Origin: Sycon ciliatum
Taxonomy: Eukaryota; Porifera; Calcarea; Leucosolenida; Sycettidae
Direction of reading: 5' to 3'
DNA length: 64,000 nucleotides
NCBI RefSeq assembly: GCF_964019385.1
Contig: NC_088643.1
Span: forward strand, 17,694,428-17,758,427
Shown here: positions 43,582 to 51,889 of the stretch, in pieces
Layout: every line of letters starts with the position of its first letter
Numbering within the stretch: the stretch's first letter is position 1
The notes under the pieces: model-generated
The model's database searches: none
The model's input: only the letters and a program-made list of their open reading frames with translations
Told to the model about the DNA's origin: nothing
Position numbers and translations under genes: made by a program

Positions 43582-44352
43582 TTATTGGAAGCTCTCTACC
43601 AGCTGATCGTCTTGTTGAACGGCGACACTGCATAATGATATGAAGCTCTCAGTTAGCTGTTTCAGTTCCGTGGTAGAAAGTGTCATGTGCGCGTCCAGAG
43701 CACGATGAAAACATCTGGGCTCCACGTGGATGCAGACGATTGGAGCAACAGTAAGACGTACCTTCAACGCCTGCTCGTCAATGTCGAGGGAGACTGCCCC
43801 GGGGTAGATGAAAACATCTTGTTCCACATCCAGTTCGAACGAGCTGGTCGGGACTAGCTTGCTTTCACCGTTGATGTACACCCGACATTGACCGTCGGAC
43901 GAACGTGATGGGTAGAAGTTGGTCTTGATCTTCTCCACACGTCCTCTTCGGAGAGTGTCACGGAGCGATGGACAAGTCTTGATCAAGTTCGTAATGATGA
44001 ACTCAGTGGACTCATTCAGGTCGATGTAAACCTGTCCTTGAGCATCTTTGCGAGCTGTTGCCGTACTACCACAGGCTGGTAGAGCTCCTGAAGGGAAGTA
44101 CATCTTATAACCAGGCTTGTAGAAGGATCTACCTGATGACTTGTAGGACAGTTGCATGTCCTCCTGAAACCCATCCACCACAATCTCTTTGTGGAGCTTG
44201 GTAGGAGCAGGTGGCACATAGCGACGCTTAGCCGGTACTGCGTTCGAAGAGAGCACAACTTGAGGAGGGTCAGCAGGAAGAGCGGAATTCTTCCTCACCC
44301 GTCGCTCGTAAAGGGAATCCATCTTCCAGGAAGCGAAGGCAGAACAACTCAT
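43582..44352 (-). CDS. 256-aa orphan protein, arm C copy
   Basis: Identical to 45610-46380 in reverse. A TATA box lies at 44402-44409, about 50 bases upstream of the ATG. Confidence 0.75.
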   Translation of the reverse strand: MSCSAFASWKMDSLYERRVRKNSALPADPPQVVLSSNAVPAKRRYVPPAPTKLHKEIVVDGFQEDMQLSYKSSGRSFYKPGYKMYFPSGALPACGSTATARKDAQGQVYIDLNESTEFIITNLIKTCPSLRDTLRRGRVEKIKTNFYPSRSSDGQCRVYINGESKLVPTSSFELDVEQDVFIYPGAVSLDIDEQALKVRLTVAPIVCIHVEPRCFHRALDAHMTLSTTELKQLTESFISLCSVAVQQDDQLVESFQ

Positions 44353-44471
44353 CAGCACTGTATTCGATGAACGAATGACTCAACTACAGGACAACCATCT
44401 GTATTTATACAAGTCAGAGACGGGGGCGGATTGAAATGTTAAAAATATGTGTCAGCTAGATCAACCAATCA

Positions 44472-44541
44472 CCATGGGGGTAGATGACCTCATACCCTCG
44501 CCAACACGTCGGAGAGGGTATGAGGTCATCTACCCCCATGG
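44472..44541. promoter_or_regulatory. Perfect 28-bp inverted repeat at the arm/loop border
   Basis: CCATGGGGGTAGATGACC... (44472-44499) pairs perfectly with 44514-44541 across a 14-base loop. It sits between the divergent promoters of the arm C gene and the TFIIB-like gene. No matching hairpin exists at the arm D border. Possible roles are a replication origin, a protein-binding operator or a resolution site; none is shown by the sequence alone. Confidence 0.7.
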
Positions 44542-44574
44542 TTGTACCTGATAATTGCCCTGGATAGGATTGGT

Positions 44575-44583
44575 TATATAAAG
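44575..44583 (+). promoter_or_regulatory. TATA box of the TFIIB-like gene
   Basis: TATATAAAG, 54 bases before the ATG at 44637, with GATTGG (an inverted CCAAT box) directly upstream at 44568-44573. Confidence 0.6.
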
Positions 44584-44636
44584 TAGATATCATGCTGGAT
44601 ATAGTGTCATAATGAGGATGTTGGTGAGGAGTGAAG

Positions 44637-45365
44637 ATGGATTCTGAATTTAAGAAGAAAGAAGAAGAAAAAGAGCAATACGGGGAGGAAAAACAGTGTC
44701 AACATCTTGATCATGTTTTACATGAAGGAAGATACGTGTGTTCTTCGTGTGGACTTGTCATGGCGGTGATTTACTTCCCTGAAGATGATGTGCATAGGAG
44801 ATGTAGTTTGATGAAGAAGCGTTACGCTGTACATGAGCGGTTATGCGGTGTGGATCGTCATCTTTTGCATTTTCTTTCGAAAACTGAACTCTTATCCGAT
44901 CAGCTTTGCGTACACCCTCTTCGGGAGCAGTTACTTGCGATGAAAAAATCCTGTTTGTACAAGAGTTTAAACTATGCTATAGCATTATCCTGCATAGTAT
45001 ACGATACGAATGTGGATGTACTACGTAAACTGCGTTCCTACTTACCTCGTAGCAATGTATCGTGGTTGAGGTTCAGTCGAATCATGAAACCTCTTCCTCA
45101 GCATTTTCCACTCCTATATGTACTGCATCTCATGGAGTCGACCAGGATGGTGTCATCATCTCAACTGTCCACGTTGCGTACGAATTTGCTGATTTTATCT
45201 CCATCTGATACATCTCTTATGACATCATTGATTGATGCCTATTGTTGGGAAACCTATTCACTTGATCACGTGATTCAGAACTTGCACACGTTTGACTTTG
45301 ATCTTATTTCCATACTGTATCAGTTCACTAAAGTGGCTGTATCATGTAAGGAATCTTTAAGATGA
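44637..45365 (+). CDS. TFIIB-like zinc-ribbon protein, 242 aa
   Basis: Intronless. I use the ATG at 44637 (MDSEFKKKEEEKEQ); the frame upstream begins only with GTG. A lysine/glutamate-rich N-terminus leads into a zinc ribbon, CQHLDHVLHEGRYVCSSCGL (about residues 21-40), with the C..H...C-x2-C-GL(V) layout of TFIIB/TFB N-termini. The remaining 200 residues are predicted helical and leucine-rich, possibly two degenerate cyclin folds, without a clear direct repeat. At 242 aa it is shorter than cellular TFIIB (about 310-320). Compact TFIIB-like factors are encoded by several large DNA viruses and recruit RNA polymerase to their promoters. It is a single-copy gene in the loop between two identical arms. 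Assignment rests mainly on the ribbon; the cyclin part is unconfirmed. Confidence 0.6.
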   Translation: MDSEFKKKEEEKEQYGEEKQCQHLDHVLHEGRYVCSSCGLVMAVIYFPEDDVHRRCSLMKKRYAVHERLCGVDRHLLHFLSKTELLSDQLCVHPLREQLLAMKKSCLYKSLNYAIALSCIVYDTNVDVLRKLRSYLPRSNVSWLRFSRIMKPLPQHFPLLYVLHLMESTRMVSSSQLSTLRTNLLILSPSDTSLMTSLIDAYCWETYSLDHVIQNLHTFDFDLISILYQFTKVAVSCKESLR

Positions 45366-45375
45366 GATAATTATT

Positions 45376-45502
45376 TGGTGGGCATGCCGCTGACTGGACA
45401 AAATGTTTTTGGTGAGTTTGATGCTGGTTGGTCAAATGTTTTTGGCGGGCTCAATGCTGATTGGGCAAATGTTTGTGTCGGGCTTGATGGTGATTGGTTG
45501 AT
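45376..45502 (+). repeat. Degenerate tandem repeat with inverted CCAAT boxes
   Basis: Three to four units of about 35 bases built on GCTGATTGG, then CAAATGTTTTTGG, then GGGCTYGAT. ATTGG (CCAAT on the other strand) recurs in several units, and the last overlaps the start of arm D. Sits 50-170 bases upstream of the arm D TATA box, so it likely acts as the promoter-proximal control array of the 256-aa gene. Confidence 0.55.
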
Positions 45503-45552
45503 CTAGCTGACACATATTTTTAACATTTCAATCCGCCCCCGTCTCTGACTTG

Positions 45553-45560
45553 TATAAATA
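45553..45560 (+). promoter_or_regulatory. TATA box of the 256-aa gene
   Basis: TATAAATA, 50 bases before the ATG at 45610, implying a very short 5' leader. Mirrored at 44402-44409. Confidence 0.6.
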
Positions 45561-45609
45561 CAGATGGTTGTCCTGTAGTTGAGTCATTCGTTCATCGAAT
45601 ACAGTGCTG

Positions 45610-46380
45610 ATGAGTTGTTCTGCCTTCGCTTCCTGGAAGATGGATTCCCTTTACGAGCGACGGGTGAGGAAGAATTCCGCTCTTCCTGCTGACCCTCCTC
45701 AAGTTGTGCTCTCTTCGAACGCAGTACCGGCTAAGCGTCGCTATGTGCCACCTGCTCCTACCAAGCTCCACAAAGAGATTGTGGTGGATGGGTTTCAGGA
45801 GGACATGCAACTGTCCTACAAGTCATCAGGTAGATCCTTCTACAAGCCTGGTTATAAGATGTACTTCCCTTCAGGAGCTCTACCAGCCTGTGGTAGTACG
45901 GCAACAGCTCGCAAAGATGCTCAAGGACAGGTTTACATCGACCTGAATGAGTCCACTGAGTTCATCATTACGAACTTGATCAAGACTTGTCCATCGCTCC
46001 GTGACACTCTCCGAAGAGGACGTGTGGAGAAGATCAAGACCAACTTCTACCCATCACGTTCGTCCGACGGTCAATGTCGGGTGTACATCAACGGTGAAAG
46101 CAAGCTAGTCCCGACCAGCTCGTTCGAACTGGATGTGGAACAAGATGTTTTCATCTACCCCGGGGCAGTCTCCCTCGACATTGACGAGCAGGCGTTGAAG
46201 GTACGTCTTACTGTTGCTCCAATCGTCTGCATCCACGTGGAGCCCAGATGTTTTCATCGTGCTCTGGACGCGCACATGACACTTTCTACCACGGAACTGA
46301 AACAGCTAACTGAGAGCTTCATATCATTATGCAGTGTCGCCGTTCAACAAGACGATCAGCTGGTAGAGAGCTTCCAATAA
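45610..46380 (+). CDS. 256-aa orphan protein, arm D copy
   Basis: Start at the ATG of MSCSAFASWKMDSLYERRV; the frame upstream has only GTG. A basic N-terminal third (KRRYVPPAPTKLHKE) is followed by alternating hydrophobic/polar segments typical of beta-rich folds (GQVYIDLNEST, QCRVYINGES, QDVFIYPGAVSLDI, KVRLTVAPIVCIHVEP) and an acidic helical end. A beta-sandwich or jelly-roll structural protein, or a nucleic-acid-binding protein, is possible; I recognise no family. Present in two identical copies, so its dosage is double that of the loop gene. TATA box and CCAAT array upstream; the next gene starts about 120 bases downstream. Confidence 0.75.
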   Translation: MSCSAFASWKMDSLYERRVRKNSALPADPPQVVLSSNAVPAKRRYVPPAPTKLHKEIVVDGFQEDMQLSYKSSGRSFYKPGYKMYFPSGALPACGSTATARKDAQGQVYIDLNESTEFIITNLIKTCPSLRDTLRRGRVEKIKTNFYPSRSSDGQCRVYINGESKLVPTSSFELDVEQDVFIYPGAVSLDIDEQALKVRLTVAPIVCIHVEPRCFHRALDAHMTLSTTELKQLTESFISLCSVAVQQDDQLVESFQ

Positions 46381-46502
46381 GTCTTTAATGAACTGCATTC
46401 TTTATCAGACAGCTGATCATTCATTCTTATCCTATCCTATTTGACTGTATACTACTTCCTACTGCAATATATCATTATATTCAAAACTTCTAGAAAACAA
46501 GT

Positions 46503-46643
46503 ATGGGTGGTGTTGTGTCGAGTAATACATCCACGGAAGAGTGCTGCCTTGCCTCTTCTGATTCTAGCGTCCCCACTGATACTAGTAGGGTATGGGTTGC
46601 AGGATGTGAAAAGAATGGAATTGGAAAAGATGAGCCAGGTTGA
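46503..46643 (+). CDS. Candidate 46-aa myristoylated peptide, arm D
   Basis: Begins MGGVVSSNTSTEECC: Gly2 with small residues at 6 and 7 fits an N-myristoylation signal, and the twin Cys could be acylated. AT-rich sequence (ATATATCATTATATTC) lies about 30 bases upstream. It overlaps the next ORF in another frame, so only one may be real, or the two are joined by a frameshift. Confidence 0.35.
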   Translation: MGGVVSSNTSTEECCLASSDSSVPTDTSRVWVAGCEKNGIGKDEPG

Positions 46644-46809
46644 TTTCATGTGCGCACCATCAAGGAATGCGTCAATCATGACAAGGTTCCATCATGAATG
46701 TGAAGACTTCGAGACTCGTCATGCCTTTGGCATGGACCATTTATTCGTTCCAGATTCACCGTTGTTTCACGAGTGGACATCTGCTAAAAAAGTTGCAATG
46801 AAAAAATAA
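46615..46809 (+). CDS. Small ORF, 64 aa from ATG, arm D
   Basis: MELEKMSQVDFMCAPS... ending VAMKK. The frame is open further upstream to 46441 without an ATG and there encodes a hydrophobic stretch. Two overlapping AATAAA signals follow immediately (46805-46815). Not recognised. Confidence 0.35.
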   Translation: MELEKMSQVDFMCAPSRNASIMTRFHHECEDFETRHAFGMDHLFVPDSPLFHEWTSAKKVAMKK

Positions 46810-46815
46810 AATAAA
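46805..46815 (+). terminator. Two overlapping poly(A) signals
   Basis: AATAAAATAAA overlapping the stop codon of the small ORF. Mirrored at 43147-43157 in arm C. Confidence 0.5.
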
Positions 46816-47302
46816 TGAAAACTCCAAGCGCGTTTTGTACGGTCATACCTCAAAAAGAAGAAGATTAAGTTCCAATACGAAGCTACCAAGTCCGATTTGA
46901 ACAAGGTGGCGGGGCTCGAGTCTCTCAAGTGCCGGTGGCAATTCGTGTTATTATTATTTTATTTATTTTACTAGGGTGTTTCCCACAGACCATGTGTTTG
47001 GTTACGCTGCACAAGCAGCGCATTACTTTATCCCTTCCACTAATTGTTATCGGCCAATCAGCATACTCTCACCACCTCGCATCCAATCAGCATACCCACG
47101 TCACACTAACGTTACACAAACTTGTCTCATTATGCGAAAAAATGGTACTGAATCATAGCAACATCCTCCTGGATAATGAACAAAATAACGATTAATCTAC
47201 ATATTTCGATATGTGCAACAGGACTAAAATCGATGGAGTTACGACAGTTTTACGGTATGTACACAATATCAGTCGTTAATGACTGATGCACCGCAAAGGG
47301 TT
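46816..47302. other. Outer part of arm D with duplicated CCAAT boxes
   Basis: Two copies of CCAATCAGCATAC (about 47056 and 47091) and AT-rich sequence. The frame 46929-47195 has no ATG at its start. It could be the promoter of a gene lost at the contig edge or of a non-coding transcript. Confidence 0.35.
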
Positions 47303-48560
47303 AAAACACAACAACCGACAACAACCGACAACAACCGACAATAACCAACAACAACACCCAACAACCGACAACAACCGACAACAACAACCAACAACAAACA
47401 ACAACAGCCAACAACAACCAACAACAACCAACAACAACCAACAACAACCAACAACAAACAACAACAACCGACAACAACCGACAACAACCGACAGCAACCG
47501 ACAACAACTACCAACAACAACCAACAACAACCGACAACAACAGCCAACAACAGCCAACAACAACCAACAACAACCAACAACAACCAACAACAACCAACAA
47601 CAACCGACAACAACCGACAACAACCGACAACAACAACCAACAACAACCGACAACATCCGGCAACAACCAACAACAACCAACAACAACCAACAACACCACC
47701 CAACAACCGACAACAACAACACCCAACAACCGACAACAACACCCAACAACCGACAACAACCGGCAACAACAACCAACAACAGCAAACGACAACCGGCAAC
47801 AACCGACAACAATACCAAACAACACCCAACAACAACCAACAACAGCCAACAATAAACAACAACAACCGACAACGGCCGAAAACAACCGACAACAACCAAC
47901 AACAACCGACAACAACCAACTACAACCAACAACTAGCAACCGACAACAACCGACAACAACATCCAACAACAACCAACAACAGCCAACAACAACAACCAGC
48001 AACAACTAGCAACAGCCGACAACAACGGACAACAACCGACAACAACCAACAACAACCAACACCAGCCAACAAGAACACCCAACAACCGACAACAACACCC
48101 AACAACCGGCAACAACCGACAACAACAACAACCAACAACAACCAACAATAACCAGCAACAACCGACAACAACATCCAACAGCCAACAACAACCGACAACA
48201 ACACACAACAACAACCAACAACAACCAATAACAACATCTACAACGACGACGATAACGACGACAACAACCGACAACAACATCAACAACAACCAACAACAAC
48301 CAACAACAAACGACGACAACAACCGGCAACAACCGACAACAACAACCAATAACAACATCAACAACGACGACGATAACGACGACAACAACCGACTACAACA
48401 TCAACAACAACCAACAACAACCAACAACAAACGACGACAACAACCGGCAACAACCGACAACAACAACCAATAACAACATCAACAACGACGACGATAACGA
48501 CGACAACAACCGACTACAACATCAACAACGACGACGATAACGACGACAACCACAACAGTG
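47303..48560 (+). repeat. CAACAAC minisatellite, about 10-bp unit, 1.25 kb
   Basis: Variants of CAACAACCGA and CAACAACCAA with almost no T on this strand. From about 48240 a higher-order unit near 121 bp appears, marked by GACGACGATAACGACGAC (near 48243, 48362, 48483 and 48526). The very long ORFs over it on either strand are low-complexity artefacts. Adjacent to arm D of the palindrome. Confidence 0.9.
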
Positions 48561-48617
48561 TCCGGTAATGTGTGGTAGAGAATGGCAGTCAGCCAGACTG
48601 ATTACAGTTGAACATGT

Positions 48618-48960
48618 ATAATAATAATAACACATTTCGCGTAGTTGAGCACTAAATAAAGAAATTCAGTTTTTTTTCCCCACTTCTGTCTTGTGAGCAT
48701 CATCAGCAAGGTGTAGTAGCTGCTGATACTGATTTGTCCTCGAGTGTCGAGCTGCACAGTTTCTTCCAGTCTGTCTTGTCCTCTGCATGGTCTTCATGGG
48801 CACACCCAGCTTATTCAACTGAGCGACCAGACTTGTGGCTAGTGTCAACCTTGGCCACCCACGAGGTGCTTTGTTGTCCTTGTCCAAATAGCCGCTCATG
48901 GCTACTTAGGGTGGCGTGTCCGTGTCCATCTGTAGCACATGACTGGTCATTCGTAGTCGC
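48618..48960 (-). mobile_element. LINE 3' end, minus strand
   Basis: The minus strand encodes GWPRLTLATSLVAQLNKLG followed by a short basic tail, reminiscent of the C-terminus of endonuclease/reverse-transcriptase elements (GRPR...W...DL..LG). A TTATTATTAT tail lies at 48621-48632. Heavily 5'-truncated. Confidence 0.5.
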
Positions 48961-48985
48961 CTACACGCAGCGGTGTCATGTATTA

Positions 48986-49766
48986 CTACAAGAACTCAAC
49001 CAAGTCCTCAGCAGTCATGGAGTAGCGGCAGGTTGGGCAAGTTGGGCTGGAGGCAGAACTGATCCACTCCTTGATACAGTGGAAGTGAAAATCATGACCA
49101 CACTCCAACTTGGATAGAGGACGGTCCAGGGTATCCTGACAAATCACACAAATGGGCTCATGACTTATTGCTGACGAGTCTACCTTAGTAGGCACTACAT
49201 TGATGTACTGCAGCTCCATGGGGTGTATTGCCTGGTCTTGATGGTGGTCACCGTAATACACCCCGTTGAGGTACCACTGATAGATACCCTCCTCCTGAGA
49301 GATGAAAGCAGGCCCATCTTCCCTATGCCGAAGGTTGTATCGGTACCACTCCCGTACACGGTTGTTACCTTCCCTGCGTATCACCGCTGGCGCATTCTCC
49401 CTGTGGAGCCTTCCGTGGTGATACCACCGTAGAATACAGTATGTGGCGTCACAATAACTGACTGCAGGACCGCCGGCTCTAGACGCCGTTGAGGTAGTAC
49501 TCGATGCTACCCCGTCCTATCCAAGCAGGTTCATTAATGCGATGAAGGCGACCTCCATAGCACCAGGCGGACACTCCCCTACTATCAACAAGAGCTGGTC
49601 CGTCCTCCCGATGGAGTCTACCATCGACGTGCCAAATTTCTTGCTGCGCGTTTTGATCTGCCAAGTCCACAACAGTTCTTATTGGCGTCCGCCTTTCTAT
49701 TAGTAAAGGACCCGTGGTGAGAGACCACGACCGGTCGTCCACGTCTACACCGAATGTATCAGCCAT
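48986..49766 (-). pseudogene. REDGPA-repeat plus RING-H2 protein, one frameshift
   Basis: Minus strand. The first frame (49766-49479, ATG at 49766) begins MADTFGVDVDD and has two repeats of the LHREDGPA type. A stop follows YYLNGV at about 49479-49481, but the reading continues in another frame with two more repeats into the segment ending at 48986. That segment has RHREDGPAF and a C-terminal RING: CVICQDTLDRPLSKLECGHD, then HCIKEW, then CPTC. Such MORN-like repeats are frequent in large DNA viruses, phages and some protists, and RING-H2 domains are E3 ubiquitin ligases. The pairing suggests a substrate adaptor. The break is a small indel near 49478; sequencing error or decay cannot be separated. 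I give no joined protein. Confidence 0.7.
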
Positions 49767-49837
49767 ATCTATTTACTGAGAATAATGTAACAACTCCTCC
49801 ACAAACGCTTCTACAACTGACGTCTTCTTCATCCCCA

Positions 49838-49892
49838 GATAGGCGTTAGCCTTTGGGTAATCCTGAAATAAAGATTATTATTATTATCCTGG
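49838..49892 (+). mobile_element. Very short LINE 3' end with (ATT)n tail
   Basis: AGGCGTTAGCCTTTGGGTAA, then AATAAAGATTATTATTATT. The same sequence is the 3' end of the minus-strand LINE at 60245-60300, so this is a 55-bp dead-on-arrival insert next to the RING gene. Confidence 0.7.
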
Positions 49893-50081
49893 TTTTTTTT
49901 CCTCTTGGTGGTTTTGGATAAGAGTTGAAAAGTCCAAAAGGTCAACTGATGACCTTTGCATTACTTGGTATGATTGGATTTTAGCGGATGATGTCGTTAT
50001 GCAGCTGGAGAGCGAATTCGACAGGAAGAAGGTAAAGGCCTTGCTTTGCGGTTCACACCTTCACTTCAGTATCATTACAGT

Positions 50082-50424
50082 ATGGCTTTCACATGTCACT
50101 GCGGTGTGGAACTTACAGGGGTTATACCCCTGTTTCAGCACCTGAGGCGGTGCGTCAAGCGCCGCCTCTTTCTTATAATATATTGTGACAAATGGTAAGT
50201 GTGCAGTGCTCCTAGCTCTCTCCCCCAACAAAAGAGCTCTATGACACTGTGCTTTCTGCGGTTTCTTTCGTTTTTACAGTGGAGAAAGGCTGGTGGGAGG
50301 CCAGGCCGTGGCCGCACACCTGGCGGGTGCGGCCCATCGAACCCGTTACTGGGAGGGCCGGCAGGTCGGGCTGCTGTTGCAGTCCGACTACCGGGACGCC
50401 ATGGAGCGTATCCGGACCCTGTAA
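50082..50424 (+). CDS. Small spliced zinc-finger-like protein, 85 aa
   Basis: Exon 1 (50082-50194) starts MAFTCHCGVELTGV and ends at an ATG|GTAAGT donor. Intron 50195-50279 (85 bases) ends TTTTTACAG. Exon 2 (50280-50424) continues and stops. The product has one Cys/His-rich segment (FTCHCGVEL...LFQHLRRC) and one C2H2-like finger (YCDKCGERLVGGQAVAAHL, then a second His five residues on), then an acidic-basic tail YRDAMERIRTL. The stop TAA overlaps a second GTAAGT donor (50421). If spliced to the ACAG|ATG at 50564, the junction makes Leu then TGA, so the protein is the same either way. An upstream open stretch (about 49900-50031) ending RKK|GTAAAG may be an earlier exon. Function unknown. Confidence 0.5.
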
Positions 50425-50563
50425 GTAAGCACTGCTCTGTCTACATGTATACTTATCCCCCTCGTTATAGCGATACTTACTTGTTTCGTATCCTCTTGTC
50501 TTACCCTGCTTCCGTATTCGTGACACTAATAGTGTTTGTGTGCGCTCATGCTTGGTTTTACAG

Positions 50564-51167
50564 ATGATGATGATGTATGAAGGTCTGGAGCTAGCTGCCG
50601 TCTTCGGGATGTGCCATTTGTTTTCAAAATTATTTGTAAGTACTTGTAACAGGCGTAGTGTAGTAACTGTGTATGCAGTGTAGTAACAGTGTGTAGTGTT
50701 TTGTGATGGTCCTGTGCTATAGCAGTCGTAATGTGTTTTGTGATGGTCCTGTGCTATAGCGGTCGTAATGTGTTGGGCTACTGAAGTACACTGCATGAAG
50801 GGATATGTGTGGGTGCTTCGACATATTCTCGTGCTTCCTAAATCCTAGATACGTGTATAGCACTATAACCTAGATGTGTGTGCGCGCGCGTGTGTGTGTG
50901 TGTGTGTGTGTGTGTCCGCGCATGCGTGCGTGTGCGTGCATTGTGTTCTCTTCTACAGACTCATCCAAGTCCATTTAAATAAAAGTGTATTATAGTGAAC
51001 AGTATTGTGTTTTGTTACAGTTAATATGTGGGGAATGGTGGATATGCCTTGGTGTGACTGGATACCCGCGGGTTGTGACTCTTTGCTGGTCACTCTGGAT
51101 TCTCCAGTATAGATTCGATGCAGTGCAGAGGGGATTTGTGGTGCGTAGCAACACTGCTTCACTGTGA
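50564..51167 (+). other. Further possible exons downstream of the zinc-finger gene
   Basis: 50564-50636 is flanked by TTTTACAG and GTAAGT. 51021-51167 begins after GTTACAG and ends with a stop; together they encode a Trp-rich stretch (CGEWWICLGVTGYP). By phase they follow a stop in the zinc-finger frame, so they are either 3' UTR exons or belong to another transcript. A (TG)n microsatellite lies at 50878-50924. Confidence 0.3.
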
Positions 51168-51266
51168 CACCCCTTCAATAATTGTTTTAATGCATGATAC
51201 TCCGGGCGTAGCCGGTTGATTCTAACTGTATCCTGATCAAAATAGAAATTTGCATCTAATGGACCT

Positions 51267-51551
51267 GCATGGACAGTAGGCATTTCCCTAATCGGCCGGG
51301 CGAAAAATTCGCCGAATACAGTGGTTTTGAAGAAATTACCCATCTTTTCGCCGAATTTTCAACAATTCGCATGTTGAATTCCCCGAAAACCGATGCTTCA
51401 GTGCTTCAACAGGGTGTATGTAAATGTACATGACGTAATGGGAGCGGTGACTTCAAGTACTATGTTGAGCCGAATTCTGATCTTGGAGCTCATAATATGG
51501 CCGAATTTGAACATTCTCGATCGAAAAGCCGATTAGGTATGCTCTGCATGG
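51267..51551. mobile_element. Degenerate MITE
   Basis: About 285 bases with imperfect inverted ends (CCCTAATCGGCC near the left, GCCGATTAGGTATGC at the right) and many GCCGAATT motifs inside. Target duplication unclear. Confidence 0.45.
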
Positions 51552-51559
51552 GCAACTTG

Positions 51560-51860
51560 TCAATCAGTGCACATCTACGATGTGCGAATAAACGAATGCA
51601 AGGAACGTGAACTTGTTTGCTGCACATCTACGAAGTGCGAATCAGGGAGTAGTATAATGACACGTGTACTAGTACACCTTGTGTTGCACTGCGTCTTTTC
51701 CACACGCATAGGACCACTGAAGGTCACACGCTCCGCGTGCGTATGCACGCATGCGCAATATGTCACTGCATGCAATGCACATCTACGATGTGCAAATCAG
51801 GGAATAGTACGTATTTTACTACTCCCGGTGCGAATGCACCGAACGTGCACAAGTGCACGT
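51560..51860. repeat. GCACATCTACGATGTGC palindromes
   Basis: The 17-base hairpin GCACATCTACGATGTGC occurs at about 51569, 51622 (one base different) and 51777, each followed by a GAAT or AAATCAGGGA(A/G)TAGTA stretch. Probably a short tandem or dispersed foldback repeat. No gene. Confidence 0.5.
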
Positions 51861-51889
51861 TCGCCACGGAAAAGAACCTTTATGGCACA

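Larger units (their letters stand above)
42752..44479 (-). repeat. Left arm (C) of the 4.5-kb palindrome
   Basis: Position x pairs with 89962 minus x. By eye the two arms are identical, including the full 256-aa gene. The arm is cut by the contig start, so its real outer end is unknown. Unlike the large duplication, no gap separates the arms. Confidence 0.92.
45483..47210 (+). repeat. Right arm (D) of the 4.5-kb palindrome
   Basis: Exact-looking reverse complement of 42752-44479. Inner border in the shared CAACCAATCACCAT. Beyond 47210 the contig goes on into the minisatellite, for which the left side has no counterpart because it falls off the contig. Confidence 0.92.

Noticed and set aside
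46929..47195. 88-aa ORF with a hydrophobic start
   Set aside because: It begins with GTG, has no upstream ATG and overlaps duplicated CCAAT boxes; better read as promoter sequence.
47269..48388. Very long ORFs (up to about 218 codons) on both strands
   Set aside because: They lie entirely in the CAACAAC minisatellite and encode low-complexity Val/Cys/Leu or Asn/Gln/Thr runs in several frames at once.
47303..48560. CRISPR array
   Set aside because: Period is about 10 bases with no unique spacers, in a eukaryotic genome; it is a minisatellite.
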